Assembly (NCBI GenBank): GCA_030549495.1
Contig: JAUIRK010000288.1
Coordinates: forward strand, 372,001-436,000
Direction: 5' to 3'
Origin: Nectonema munidae
Taxonomy: Eukaryota; Nematomorpha; Nectonematoida; Nectonematidae
DNA: 64,000 bases
In this document: positions 34,350-45,436 of the stretch, in pieces
Numbering within the stretch: the stretch's first letter is position 1
Layout of the letters: every line of letters begins with the position of its first letter
The notes under the pieces: generated by a model
Seen by the model: only the letters and a program-made list of their open reading frames with translations
Databases searched by the model: none
What the model was told of the DNA's origin: nothing
Made by a program: the position numbers and the translations under genes

Positions 34350-36027
34350 GTTGATTTACTTATAAAGAAATATTTTATTTGTTCATTTTATCTATGCTCA
34401 TTATGTTAGAAAGAAGGAGTGTTAGCCAGCTGTTAATTACAAATGAATTATGTCAAATTTTTTACTCCTTATTGCGTTATAGCGCTCCAAACTTCTCTAT
34501 TTTTTTCTTTCCCATATTTTGTTGTAATAAAGTAAGCATCCATTTATATGAGTAAATATTATTTTATAAAATTAGGAAAATTGTAAGTCGTGGGTAACGG
34601 GTTATAATTTCTTTCAGAGTATGATATTTTAATGTCAAGAAAATGCCAAGCCGGACAAATTCTAGTACAATTTATATTGTTGTATAAACGCAAATCATTT
34701 TTCTCAAGCATTGCTACATTTTCCCTTTACAAGTTGATTTTCCAAATGAATATCATAAACTGAAAAGGGGTGCACGTCTAGGAGAGGGAGAGGGAAGATC
34801 ATCTTTTCTTCCCAACTTTGCAGTAAAAGTGATTCTATTTGATTATTTTAAAATTCATATCAAGCACTTTTATATAGTATTTTACACACATTTTAAAAGT
34901 GGGCACAATCGCCAAATTATAAATAGATGGAAACAGGGGGGCAATTTTGTTCTAAATTCACAACCCTGAGAGCTACTCATAAATTTCAATAATAACGAAC
35001 ATCTTTACATAATTTGAAGTTAGAGTCGGCATATAAAGAAATCGAATCGGAGTTGGTTTCGCAAAAATTCACCGAACTCCACAACCTTAGTTAGAAGAAA
35101 AAGCGTAAAGATTATTTCGAAAGACGTTTGAAACTCACATGCGTAGGTAGATATGTCTTAGATCATTCCTTGCAACAGCTTCTCTTTTCTCCAAAACTGA
35201 GAATTGTTTAGAAGCATGGGACGGCCGCATCCCTGCATCTCTTTTTCAAGAATGGTGAAATTTATGTTTTCTAATTTGCATTCATAATGGATGCTTATTT
35301 TCACTTTTTTTAAAGACAGATGTTTTCTTATTCCTTTAGTAATTATTATAATGCCTTTCTGTTTTAGAAATTTTGTAAGGTAGTATTTTAAGATGTCAAA
35401 GGTTTTGGTGACTTCTCATTTTCATCTGTTTGAAAACTGAGTTATTTCAAATTGGTTTGAAAAAATGCTGTTCAAAGTTTTGTATTTTAATGAGTTTAAT
35501 TTATTTGTTTATAAGCGACTGTATTCTAATTTACTGTGCATGTAACATCAGTGGAATATATATTTCAATTGATAACAAGATACGTATTGAACAAAATAAT
35601 TTGTAACTTTCACATACATGTTTCAATTTTTTTAAAGAATAATTTTAAATATTTTTACTTTTAGATGTTTGATTAATATCTTTGTTGTAATCAAAAGTTT
35701 ATTTGATAGTTTTTTCAAAAAAATATCAAAAAAATTACACGATTTATTATCTGATGTTGAAATAAAGAATTAGAAAATTTTGGTTGTGAAATCTTCATTG
35801 AACAAGTTTTACTATATTGATTGATGAAGATGATGGAGGATTCATCGATACCTTGAATAGCTGCTAATTTCTTGCAGAGGCAACTATTAGGTGCACTGAT
35901 GAGATAGAGATGGGACAACTGGAAATAACCTTTTCCAAAATTTCCCAATTTAATGTGATTTTACCATGTACACAAATCTTACGAATTATTTTAATTGTTT
36001 ATCTATAAAATTTTTTTTATATCTTCT
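34350..36027. other. No clear gene
   Basis: AT-rich. At 35715-35948 (minus) a 77-codon frame has an acceptor-like TTATTTCCAG| before SHLYLISAPNSCLCKKLAAI and a donor-like CAAG|GTATCG after it. This is suggestive of an exon, but unassignable. Confidence 0.25.
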
Positions 36028-36035
36028 CTATAAAG

Positions 36036-37979
36036 CAGGGGAGTCAATACTCAAAATGGGGGGGGGGAACTTTTTTTTTTATAATTTTCAATTTACTATA
36101 AAAGAATTTTTGTCCAATGAACACACCACCATTACACTTGCACTATAAGCTCTCAATCCCACTATAACTGCACAGATTTTACAAAGTCAAATTACCTTGT
36201 TTATATTTTTAAGCGCATTAACCCTAAAGCTCCTTGGTTTTCAAACTGGAATCCGTGGTTGCAGAGAAGTGGGGATTAAGAAGGAGACAATGAGTGAATC
36301 CTTTTTCGCAAAATATTGCACCCATATTAGGTCATTTGCCATTTTTTCCAATAAACCACATTTAAAAAGTATAAATAAGTTAGTCTTTGAATTGAGTACT
36401 ATTTTTTTCCTTTTATTGCTTTTCAGGCTTAATTTGTAAATGTGCATTTTTCTTAACGGCTAAAAAAAATGAAATATGACGATTCACACTTGAAATTTCG
36501 TTTTACTGCAGCAAGTCGGGTGGGAAGAGGAACATAAGTGTCTTTGTATTCTGAAGTTTTAGCATCCACTTTTTAAAGTCCGTCAAATGAAGCCTGCACT
36601 GGTGGCGAAGCACTCGAGTTCGGTAAACAAAACGATTGCACAAATTCATGTTTGATAAATAACATAGAACTGTTTTTGGAAAATATTTAGTATAGTTTGA
36701 AATGTTTCAAAAAATATCGGTTGTCAAAAAGTCCCACAACATAGAAGAACAGTTGATATTACCTTGTTGAAGCTAAGAAGTTCTGAAGTTGAAGCATATC
36801 TTCTTGTCAAACGATACCGGAAAGATGACTGATGACGTCAGATGTGGTTTTATTGGTTCGGAATTCAATTTTCAACTTTTTTGCTCAGATTGATGAAACG
36901 ATCGATGCTGAAAACCTGGTAAACTATTTTTTATTTTGCGAAACTCAGCAATAGAAGAACTGTAAGAAAAACATTTGACAAAGTGATAATTTTTTTACAG
37001 CACATGGTATTACGTCGGAATCTCACAAAGCAAAAATCTCCATATATATTTCTATCATTTATAGTGAACACATTTGAATATATGAATTCCTTTAATCTTG
37101 CGCTGCAAGGAAAAGAGATATTGTAATAAAAAAAAGTCAGTTTTTGAAATGAAGCGGCAATAATTGCATTCTTTGACAAGAGAAATTTTGCTTCATTTTC
37201 GAACATATTTGTTGATCAAAATAAGATTTTAATTAATAAAAATGTCAGGAGGCCATAACACACGGTGTAGCACGCCAAGAAATTTATCTTTATTTTCCTA
37301 ACCTACAAAAATTTTAAAAATACTATCAATTTATCAAAAACATTTATAACCTTGATTAGTAATCTGGCCTCAGAGGACTTCTTAATTCAAGAACAGTTTA
37401 TTGATTTGTTTAATGATTAAGGAGGCGCAAATCATGTTATATACGCTAAAAATTACATGAAAATGAAGTTATTTGTACTAAGTTTTTAACAAAATTTTAA
37501 GCAAAATGTAAATACATTGCCATCTATTCTAAGAAATTTTAATAAAAAAACAAAAATATTATAAAACGAATACCTAAGAATGAAGATGCTATATATTTGA
37601 TAATACTAGGGAAGGGGGGAGGGGGCAATACTGATTTTAATGGGGCCAGGAATATAAGAAACTTTATACATTTATATATCTCAAAAGAGTTTTGGATGGT
37701 CAAAATAAATCCCAGGGGGCCTAGCTCTCTTGCCCCCACTTATCGACGGGCTTGGTTACAGTAATTACTAGGGATAAACACTTTAAACTTTAAATTATAG
37801 AGTTCTTATATAGTTATGTCCTATAAAAAATATTCACCTCGCTTAAAAAGTCTAATAAATATTATAAAAATATATAATTCAGAAAATTGAAAATTATAGG
37901 GGGAGGAGGGATGAAAGGCTTTTTCGCCTCCTCGAAATCACATTGGAGAGACCGTCGCTCCCTGGATGTGCGCCCCTGG
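36036..37979 (+). mobile_element. 1.94-kb hAT element with G-tract ends
   Basis: The left end is CAGGGGAGTCAATACTCAAA followed by ten G. The right end is GGATGTGCGCCCCTGG. The 8-bp duplications CTATAAAG lie at 36028-36035 and 37980-37987. The same terminus class recurs at 42406, 44550 and 44852. Between the ends is a decayed ZBED5-type transposase in the + direction. A G-rich block at 37610-37760 (GGGAAGGGGGGAGGGGGCA ... TTGCCCCCAC) may be a further small insertion. Confidence 0.8.
36460..37440 (+). pseudogene. ZBED5-like hAT transposase remnant D
   Basis: It starts KYDDSHLKF, the opening of the BED-finger exon (compare the better copy at 39700). It continues HSSSVNKTIAQIH, then QIDETIDAENLVNYFLFCE (hAT first catalytic region, usually LDESTDVAN), ISIYIFLSFIVNTFEYMNSF, NLALQGKE, FFDKRNFASFSNIFV and LISNLASEDFLIQEQFIDLF. 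The order is that of ZBED5/FAM200 proteins, but much of the core between the first aspartate and NTFEYMN is deleted, and stops occur in each segment. The copy is embedded in the element 36036-37979. Confidence 0.7.
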
Positions 37980-37987
37980 CTATAAAG

Positions 37988-38625
37988 TAACGTGCAAATA
38001 CTCAAGCTTCAAAAATAATTTTGATTTTTATATAGATACGGAAGAATTGAGAGTATTTTTGGCTATTCATTTATTTTCTGGCATAACAAGACATAATATT
38101 TGAAGGAATTGACCACATTAGTTTCAATTTAGTATTCAGTTTGCTCTGAATACAAAGTTAGTTAATCAAAAGAAGTGTGAATCACACATCTATTCGTTTA
38201 TTTCGTTGTAGAACATTTTCAGAACTAAGGCATTACAAAATTGCTTTAATTTATTGCCATGATTGACGGGAAGCCATTTTTCCATGTAATTTATCATATT
38301 TTTTATTCGTTGCTTTTTTTTAATATAAAATATATTCAAAATATTTTTTTAAGTTTTGATTCCTTAAATTGGCGCATTGGCAGTATCACAGAATATGTCA
38401 AAAAAGTATTCATTTATCCCAAATTTGGAACATCCTACTACATGACACTTCAACTTCGTTTAACTCAAAACAATTTGATCGTTCCCCAGGACTTCAAGTT
38501 ATCAGGAGTTACTGTATACCAAATCGTTGGATCAAAAGAGTTACTTTTTTTTCCACCCAGTGTCCCCTCTCTTCATCACGGTATTTAGTTCTATTTTGGG
38601 AATGAGATAAAATAATGGCATGTAC
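37988..38625. other. No supported gene
   Basis: A 109-codon + strand frame from ATG 38259 is rich in F, I and Y, as expected of AT-rich noncoding DNA, and has no motif. Confidence 0.3.
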
Positions 38626-38815
38626 TCATCTAAAGCAAGGAATCGTCGCAAGGCCTTTGTCTTTTAGAGCACTAATTACATTTCTCACATCTGCTAGGCT
38701 GGTTTTCTGTTTAATTAAAAATGTTAGTTTCTTGTCCTTGAACATGCAAGTGTGAAACCTAGGCAATCGTTTTTCAGCAATCCATACTATACTCTCTTTT
38801 CTCCCTCCTTGGATG
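38626..38815 (-). CDS. Candidate terminal exon, unknown protein
   Basis: The minus strand has an acceptor TTTTTCTATTAG| at 38816 and then 62 codons to TGA at 38626: IQGGRKESIVWIAEKRLPRF, HTCMFKDKKLTFLIKQKTSL and ADVRNVISALKDKGLATIP. Composition and charge pattern are protein-like, and DVRNVISALKDKGLA would form a helix. No ATG begins it, so it needs an upstream exon that I could not place. I cannot name a family. Confidence 0.35.
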
Positions 38816-39275
38816 CTAATAGAAAAAGTGCAAAAAGATAAACAAAGGATAACTCGTAAACCTTGAAATATTATTTCTATCTTATATTATATACGTGTAA
38901 AAAGCGTGTGTGCATGAGTTTTATACTTTCTATAATATAATTATTGAAACGCATATAGCAGCACATGTTGGCTTATATGTATAGTAGTCAAAATTGTGTT
39001 TTTGTTTCCCAAATCAGAAGTGTCAGCCGTCACTAATTTTTTTAGCACGTAGAAGTACTGAGGAAAAGGGCTTATTGCACGCTTCAATACACAGCATACC
39101 ATTTTTCCGGTAAATAGAGGAATTGAACAACTAAACAAAACTACACACAATTAGAAATGGCAAAACAGATGGATCACTTGAATGTAATTTAGTTTTTAAA
39201 AATAAGAAATTAGTTAGGAATACTTTTTTGGAAAATAAACAAAAATAATAAATAGCTTATAAAAATTTAAAGTAT

Positions 39276-39494
39276 AATGCTTTTGCACTCTTCCCTGAAA
39301 ATGGATTAATAAAGTTTGATGAATTAGAAGTTAGAACGAGGGCAATTAAAGACATTCTAGCGATCAGGTAAGCTTTTTAAGTCTAAATGTTTATTTAATT
39401 TAAATTTTCATTATTTAGAAACACAAAATTAAATGAAAAAAGACTTGTTAATAAGATTAATATTCAAGCAGATTTATTGGTGCAAATTAATTGA
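39276..39494 (+). CDS. Candidate two-exon coding fragment, unknown protein
   Basis: Exon one (about 39276-39367) reads NAFALFPENGLIKFDELEVR and TRAIKDILAI, ending at a strong donor CAG|GTAAGC. The next AG after a T-rich tract is at 39418. Joining ATC AG with A restores an arginine and continues NTKLNEKRLVNKINIQADLL to TGA at 39494. The intron is 51 bp, the same size as those of the SR gene. No start codon is in frame, so an upstream exon is needed. The IKFDELEVRTRAIKDIL part faintly recalls the large primase subunit N-terminus, but I would not name it. Confidence 0.4.
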
Positions 39495-39559
39495 TCTCTC
39501 GCAAGAAGGTATATGCGAGCTTGAAAATATCTCTACTCAATATCTTAAGAATGTTTTAA

Positions 39560-40040
39560 TTCTTCAAAGTATGGCACCCACATTGGGTCATTTGCGATTT
39601 TTGCCAATAAGTCACATAAAAGAATAAATAAAGTTAAACTATTTTTACTTTTTTATTGCGTTTCAGGCCTGATTTTATAGATGTAAATGTGTATTTTTCT
39701 TAATGGCTTAAAAAACAAAATATGACGACTCATACTTTCAATTTGGGTTTACTGCATTAACGTCTGGTGGACAAGAGGAACCTAAATGTCTTTTGTGTTC
39801 GGAAGTATTAACATTCACTTTTTCCAAAGCCGGGAAGTTAAAAAGACACTTGGAAATCAAGTACTCAAGTTTTGTAAACAGAAGTAGTGACTAATTTAAA
39901 CGTCAAGCTGAAAAACACAGGTTTGATAACATAGAAATCTTTTTGCAAAATAAAAGTGTGATTTGAAAGACTTCTATAAAGTTCCGAAAATAACGGTTGT
40001 CAAAAAGTCTCACAAGATAGGAGAACAGTTGATATTACTT
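39560..40040 (+). pseudogene. ZBED5-like hAT remnant E with BED finger
   Basis: From 39723 the frame reads KYDDSYFQFGFTALTSGGQE, EPKCLLCSEVLTF and KLKRHLEIKYSSFVNR. This is a BED finger with CX2C and the first histidine of the second pair; the expected final H is K or Y here. Upstream (39568-39720) and downstream (40000-40040, TTGTCAAAAAGTC) DNA is homologous to 36320-36460 and 36720-36735 in remnant D, so the two are copies of one element. Sequence beyond 40040 does not continue the transposase. Confidence 0.75.
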
Positions 40041-40573
40041 TGATGCAAAGATATCATATGGCCGATAGAACACACGTGTCCCAAAATTTAAAGTCAATAA
40101 AATTTTCTTACATCTGAAATAGAAACAGTCTTTCTTAATGTTATTCTATTAATTAGTTAATTTATAAAGGTGTAACTATCAATTTATGTTTTTAAGAGTT
40201 TTTGTTGACTTAGTTAGAAACCAAAATTTGGTATTTTAATTTAAAAAACATTTGTTCTCAAAACAAAATGAAGAACAAGTTTTTACAGATTTCTTTTTCC
40301 TAATTACGTGAAATGGTCTTACTTATGAATGAGAGTGAATTATAGGTTTAAAAAGGAAGGTTCGCTTGCTAAAATTTCATGTAAACATTTTGGGAGCTAT
40401 GCGTCCCTATAGGCCTCAAGGGAACATTTATTTCTGTAAACCACAAATATGATAAAAACCAATAAACTTACCATGTAACTTTTGAAACATATTTTGAGCA
40501 TTCATTTTTGAAGTCTATGATTTTGTATGTAATAAAAATTAGAAGAATATTTTCCAAGGTCCATCCTCTTGAG
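40041..40573. other. No gene seen
   Basis: AT-rich, without a recognised continuation of the hAT copy. Confidence 0.3.
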
Positions 40574-40794
40574 CAGGAGTTCTCAACGTGGGTGTTATTT
40601 AATTTTAATTCTTGTCTTAGAATATTTATTATCTTGTCAAAATAAGAATTACTTTATCCAATAAATTTTTTTTGTTTATCTCTTTTAAAATTTATTTTAT
40701 TTGTTCCTCCACTTTTCAATGGTGGATGGATGATGAAAACAATTAACAGTCAATTGGGCGTTAATCAGAAATAGGTTGAGAATCACGATTTCTG
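40574..40794. mobile_element. Probable hAT-Charlie MITE (221 bp)
   Basis: The left end is CAGGAGTTCTCAACGTGGG. The right end, inverted, is CAGAAATCGTGATTCTCAACC. Both resemble the Charlie consensus CAGTGGTTCTCAACC. No 8-bp duplication was found, so at least one end may have been altered. Confidence 0.55.
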
Positions 40795-41210
40795 ATATAA
40801 ATCTAATGAACATGTAAATACATAATTGCTCATGAGGAATGAGGACCACCAAGATGTTTTTCAACCTTTCCCCATGCTTTGTTATTGTAGAGTATTGTTG
40901 TGACTCTCAATCATTAATTGTCAAGTGCAATGCATGTGTAACTGCTAAATCAAACAATTGGTTTTGTTTTCTCACGCACTTGATGAATATCATTTAGTAT
41001 GCTTTATACTCCTACTTCTTTTCATATTCAATCAATTTGTTTTAAGTGTTTCCGCTTTTTTTCAATTTTTTATCTTTAGAGGTAACGTTGTACAATTTTA
41101 AAGAGTGTTTTTAATCGCTATTTTAGTTCTTCTGAAATCGTATCACAAATTTTTTAGCTAAAGAAGATTGCATTAAGGAATGTTTGTTAGCTGACTCCAG
41201 TGGATCGACA
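40795..41210. other. No gene seen
   Basis: AT-rich. TTTTTCAACCTTTCCCC at 40856 may be another weak Charlie-type end. Confidence 0.25.
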
Positions 41211-41835
41211 GACATTTCGCCCCATGGACAAATTGTCTCATAGGCTATTTGTTTCATCCATCTTTGTTTATTATATGTGTAAAATTATTAAAAATTTTAT
41301 ATTCTTGTTTATTTTATCTCTATTAAATTATTTCAAATTAATCATTTTATCTCTTAATTTTTTTATCACTTTTAAATAATTATAAATAAAAATGACTAAT
41401 TAAAACTTTAAAGTCATCGGTATTTGTATTTCATATACATAATAAAAATTTTGGTGTTTTTATATTTAATTATTTCACTCTCTTTTTATATAACTTTTCT
41501 CAAAAATGATTTCAGAATCCCTTGAATTTTATTTTCTCATAAATCTCCTTTTTGAAGAAAGTAAATGTGTTAGTATGGCTGCTAAACTTATTTCTCAAAA
41601 GAAGCTTACAAAAAGGATGGAAAAAGATACGTTAAACTGAACGATAACTTGTTTGAGATTGTTTCATTAATCTAGTTATAAAACTTGATGTTACATTTTG
41701 ACTAATAAGTCTTAAATGGTTTATTTTTACGTTTTAGAGAGGCGAATTGTCCATGAGACAAAATGTCTTATGAAAATAATAGGGCGAATTGTTTATGGGA
41801 CGAACTGTCTTATGAAAATTATGGGGCGAAATGTC
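41211..41835. mobile_element. 625-bp TIR element with GACATTTCGCCCC ends
   Basis: The left end GACATTTCGCCCCATGGACA is repeated inverted at the right end (ATGGGGCGAAATGTC at 41821-41835). The right terminus contains two extra head-to-tail units of about 43 bp (GGCGAATTGTCCATGAGAC and GGCGAATTGTTTATGGGAC), each related to the terminus, so the right arm is longer than the left. No duplication of the target was recognised. The superfamily is undetermined. Confidence 0.65.
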
Positions 41836-41903
41836 CGAGGACCCTCCCGTGATATAGAAAGTTATGATGGGAAAGACTTTTTATTGGATTATGAAGACCA
41901 GCC

Positions 41904-42066
41904 ATGGATTTGGGAAATGAAATAGAAGAAATTCAAATTCTAGATGCTCAAATTAGTAGTCCACATATCTATTGTTTCACCATTGAAGAAAGTCCTTTTT
42001 TGTTCGCTTCTCAATCGGAACAACGAAGAAGACATTCCTATATATCCATTTACTTTTCAAAAATCG
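41904..42066 (+). CDS. Candidate first coding exon, unknown protein
   Basis: The ATG at 41904 is in a strong context (CAGCCATGG). The frame gives MDLGNEIEEIQILDAQISSP, HIYCFTIEESPFLFASQSEQ and RRRHSYISIYFSK, then reaches an excellent donor ATCG|GTAAGATAAA. Composition is not that of the AT-rich surroundings. The overlapping frame just upstream (SYDGKDFLLDYEDQPWIWE) is also plausible, so the true frame is uncertain. No downstream exon was found before the transposon cluster at 42406. Confidence 0.35.
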
Positions 42067-42405
42067 GTAAGATAAATTGGGAAAAAAGACTTTCCAACTC
42101 CTTATCAAATTTTCAGTGAAATGAGTAATTTTCACAGTTTAATTGATTATATGTAATCAGTCAGAAATATACATGCAACAAAAAGGAATAGAAGGAAGTA
42201 TAAAAAAGAAGAATTTATTTGTATGTTAGGTATACATAGTATGTGGTAGCACAGATTCCCTAGGATTGGAGACTAATGGTCAACATCTGAAACAATGAGG
42301 GTTCTATTTATTGCTAATGCGATGCCTCGTGACAGATTCCTTTTTTACACTCTATTTTGCATTTTAATGATAATTCCATTTGCTTATCTAAAGATAACAC
42401 CAAAT

Positions 42406-44550
42406 CAGGGGCGCACATCCTCAAAATTATTGGGGGGGGGGGGCGAAATTTTTTTCTTGCAATTTTCAAAATTAGTAGTCTGGAAATACCCCGGGAGACC
42501 AAATATTCAAGCAATCCTTTAAAATACAGTGTATTCAGCGCATACCTAAAGTCCTAAATTTATAAGACTACTTTATATTTTTTTTACAAAATTGGTGAAT
42601 TTAAATACTATACTTCCAGCGAAAATATTTTAATTAAATTTGCATAGCGAATATAGTGCGCAGAAAAAATACCCCCAATTAAAAAGTAGGAAAAAATGCC
42701 CCAATTTAAAATTAGAAAAAAATGCCCCAACACAAAAAATTATTAATTTAAATTCTTAAACAAGGTATGTCAAATAATTTTTTTTGTAAAAAAAAAGTTA
42801 ACTTTTCATCTAAAACATTTAAAATTTAATTAAAGTAAACTAAAAAATTCAGCATACGACAATTTTTTAAATACAAATTTTTTTTTATAAAACAGCAAAT
42901 ATTTTTGGACTTTGTGTGTATCAGAACACTTTCTAAATATAATTTGTATTTTAATTGATTTTAAGAACACATTCCCACAAATCTGCACCTTTGCTATTTT
43001 TTTCAAGAACTTTATAAAGAAAAAACCCTATAGATTAAGAAATTTAGCCTTTCAAAACGGTACCAAATAAAAATATTTATATAATTAAAAAAATCCTGAA
43101 AATCAAAAATTAGGGGGCATTTTTGCCTACTTTTTAATTGGGGGCATTTTTTCTGGAGGCATTTTTTCCGGGGGCATTTTTACCTACAACCATCGAATAT
43201 AAAATAGTTTAAAAAAATCCAAAAATGTTAGGGGGTGGAATAGGCTTTTCATTTGAAAAATGAAGTAGTCTACCAGGCACATTACAGGAATTGATGAAAG
43301 GATATTTGATTCATAGAAAAAACAAATAACTGAAGGTTGGATAGTTTTATATGAGTGAATGTAGTCTAAAGGCAAAGAGTCTACTAGACACCCTGCGATG
43401 TTTATATGAAAAAATGTGATTGATTCAGGGGCAAGGGTATAAAATGAAGTTATACTTGTGCAAACAAAAAATTAAGATCGCATTATTTCATTTTACTCAG
43501 CATCATTCAAAAATAGTTTAAAAACTAAATTGATACAAGCAACAAAAAGTAAAATAACTGTTAACATTTTGCAATGATTTGCCTTTTATAATAACTTTTA
43601 AGGAAAAAAGTCTATCAGAAAAAGTTATATAGCTTTAACAAAAACAAAAAAATTTTACTTTTGAACTTTGTCCCCCGCCCGGGGGGGGTGGTTGGTCCCG
43701 GCCGGTTCGTCCCGTCATTGTTGGTTTGCGCCCTCATAAATCCCCCCCTTCCTTTTCCAAAATGAAAATGCCAAATAACAAGAGAGAAGAAAAAATAAAC
43801 GATAAGCTTTTTTTTTTTTGCCAATATATTTTTAATATCGGCAAATAAAAATATAGGTATACTTTTGTAACACGGGGTATCAAATCTTACATCTAACAAA
43901 ATATGAACTAGCTAAAGTTTTCAGGGAAAGTTTTTCAGTATTAAATCCGGAAGAAATTGTCAAAACAGTTTCAAGTTCGTAGAAAAAAAATTAAGAATTT
44001 GTTTAAAAAAATAGAATTAACAACAAAGCGCCTTATTGAAACAAGCCAAGGGTGTGTAAGAAGAGCAAAAAAAAAGACAACAGAACATATAACAAATGCT
44101 TGAGTTGTGGTGTCTATTTACGTAATACTAAGACTCGAAATTGTTTCGGTTTACCCAAAAAACGGTCTTTTTGTGAAAATTTTGTTTTAAATAAATTTTG
44201 AATTTTGTACAATTTTGTATGGAGAAGGGAAGGGGTGAATGTTTTTTAGAGAGAAAGAAAGAAAAAAGAGGAGAAAATAGAAATAGAATATACAAAAGAT
44301 GAGAAATTAGTGGATCAACTGTTGCAAAAATACAAAGGAGGAGCAGTATAAAATTGTTAGTTTTGTGTGAATATTGAAACAATGGATTTATTATTATATA
44401 CTCTAGATGTTGTAAAATATGTTTGATAGAATTTAGAGCAGTTGCATGATGTTTGATTGATTCGAAAGGCTACATTCCTTCTTTTATTCTCTTATCTTAG
44501 ATTATCATAATGCCATCATCGGCCCCTCGGCCCCGGATGTGCGCCCCTGG
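42406..44550. mobile_element. hAT-type element or composite with CAGGGGCGCACATCC ends
   Basis: The left end CAGGGGCGCACATCC (42406), followed by twelve G, and the right end GGATGTGCGCCCCTGG (44535-44550) are perfect inverted copies over 15 bases. They match the ends of the element at 36036-37979. No target duplication was found, so the two ends may come from different copies. The interior holds a nested 538-bp MITE (42656-43193) and GC-rich palindromes near 43670-43750 (CCCGCCCGGGGGGG). No transposase is seen. Confidence 0.55.
42656..43193. mobile_element. 538-bp nested MITE with 8-bp target duplication
   Basis: The subterminal inverted repeats centre on CCCCCAATTAAAAAGTAGG (left) and its complement (right), flanked by AAAAAATGCCCC-type words. 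The right arm has two extra TGCC-CCxGGAAAAA units. The 8-bp direct repeats CGAATATA lie at 42648-42655 and 43194-43201. It is non-coding and inserted inside the G-tract element, so younger than it. Confidence 0.85.
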
Positions 44551-44852
44551 TTTATATGTGTTATTGTATATTATAAAATTAAATGTAAAAATTTTGAAAA
44601 ATTCTACACAGGGGAATTCGGTGATTTACTGAAAACTAGAATTGGTAAAAGGGAATAAAAATTTAGATGTATAAATCTGTTTGGCTAAAAATATGTGAAT
44701 GATATTGGGTTTTAGGAGAAAAAATACTATAAAAAAGAAGGATTAAAGTAAGATGATTATTTTAGAAAACCAAAAATTTTCATTTTTAAAAATCTGTTAT
44801 CCAATACATCAGTTAAGGGTTAAACGCCCCCCCCCCGGATGTGCGACCCTGG
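44551..44852. other. Second G-tract hAT terminus, otherwise no gene
   Basis: GGATGTGCGACCCTGG at 44837-44852, preceded by ten C, is another right-hand terminus of the same family, 300 bases after the first. Its left partner was not identified. Confidence 0.6.
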
Positions 44853-45196
44853 TATGGATTCCACGTGACTAAATTTCAAACAGGTATAACTCGGGCATGT
44901 GTGATTCAAGTTCTTCAAAATTCCAAATATTTTTAATCTGTCATATTCTTAAGGGTGTGTGAAATTTTGACTAGAAGTCGGATTAAATAGGAGTGGTATG
45001 AGCCAAAAGAACGAAAAAACAAAGGAGACAAAAAGGGTAAAGAAATCGTTTTTGGACTTCGCCTTATCCATTGTAGAAGTGGGGCTTTCAAATTTCATTG
45101 ATTTTGTAAAATATAGTAGCATGGCAAGTTATCTCACGGGTGGCTTGCCAGGCCAATAATCACTATTTTTACACTATATACTTTTTTTCTTTTAAA

Positions 45197-45436
45197 TTAT
45201 ATTCCGCTATGGTAATTAATAATAATAATAATTATTTTTACAGATGATCTCCAATTCGAAAAATCGTTTAGAGAGAGAGAATTGAACAAGTCCTGAATAC
45301 ACACTGAAAAATGCTTAAAAAAGAAGCTTACTAAACTTTCATAAGAAAAGTCTGTGACTCCCAAATGATGTAGATGTTTGAAATCTGTTGGAAGGCCTAT
45401 CATTGCGGCTGTAATCTTACGAGATATGCGCTCTTT
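45197..45436 (-). CDS. CRIB-motif exon, CDC42 small effector (Spec)-like
   Basis: An acceptor TTTTTATTCTTCACAG| at 45437 opens a frame reading KERISRKITAAMIGLPTDFK then HLHHLGVTDFSYESL. This fits the CRIB pattern IxxPxxFxHxxHxG (I-GLP-TDF-KH-LHH-LG), the motif that binds GTP-loaded Cdc42/Rac. The RxxxxMIGxPTxFxHxxHxG form is typical of the small CDC42 effectors SPEC/CDC42SE, membrane-associated proteins of about 80 residues. A donor TTTA|GTAAGC at 45332/45331 would give a 105-bp, 35-codon exon; otherwise the frame runs to TAA at 45197. The cysteine-rich N-terminal exon was not found nearby, so the gene extends outside the visible exons or this is a processed piece. PAK-type kinases also carry CRIB motifs. 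Confidence 0.55.
   Translation of the reverse strand, partial: KERISRKITAAMIGLPTDFKHLHHLGVTDFSYESLVSFFFKHFSVCIQDLFNSLSLNDFSNWRSSVKIIIIIINYHSGI

Noticed and set aside
38259-38605. Two overlapping plus-strand ORFs
   Set aside because: High F/I/Y content, no motif, no splice support; neither shows codon bias.
39276-39494. Naming the two-exon fragment as the large primase subunit
   Set aside because: Similarity is limited to one short helix-like stretch and could be chance.
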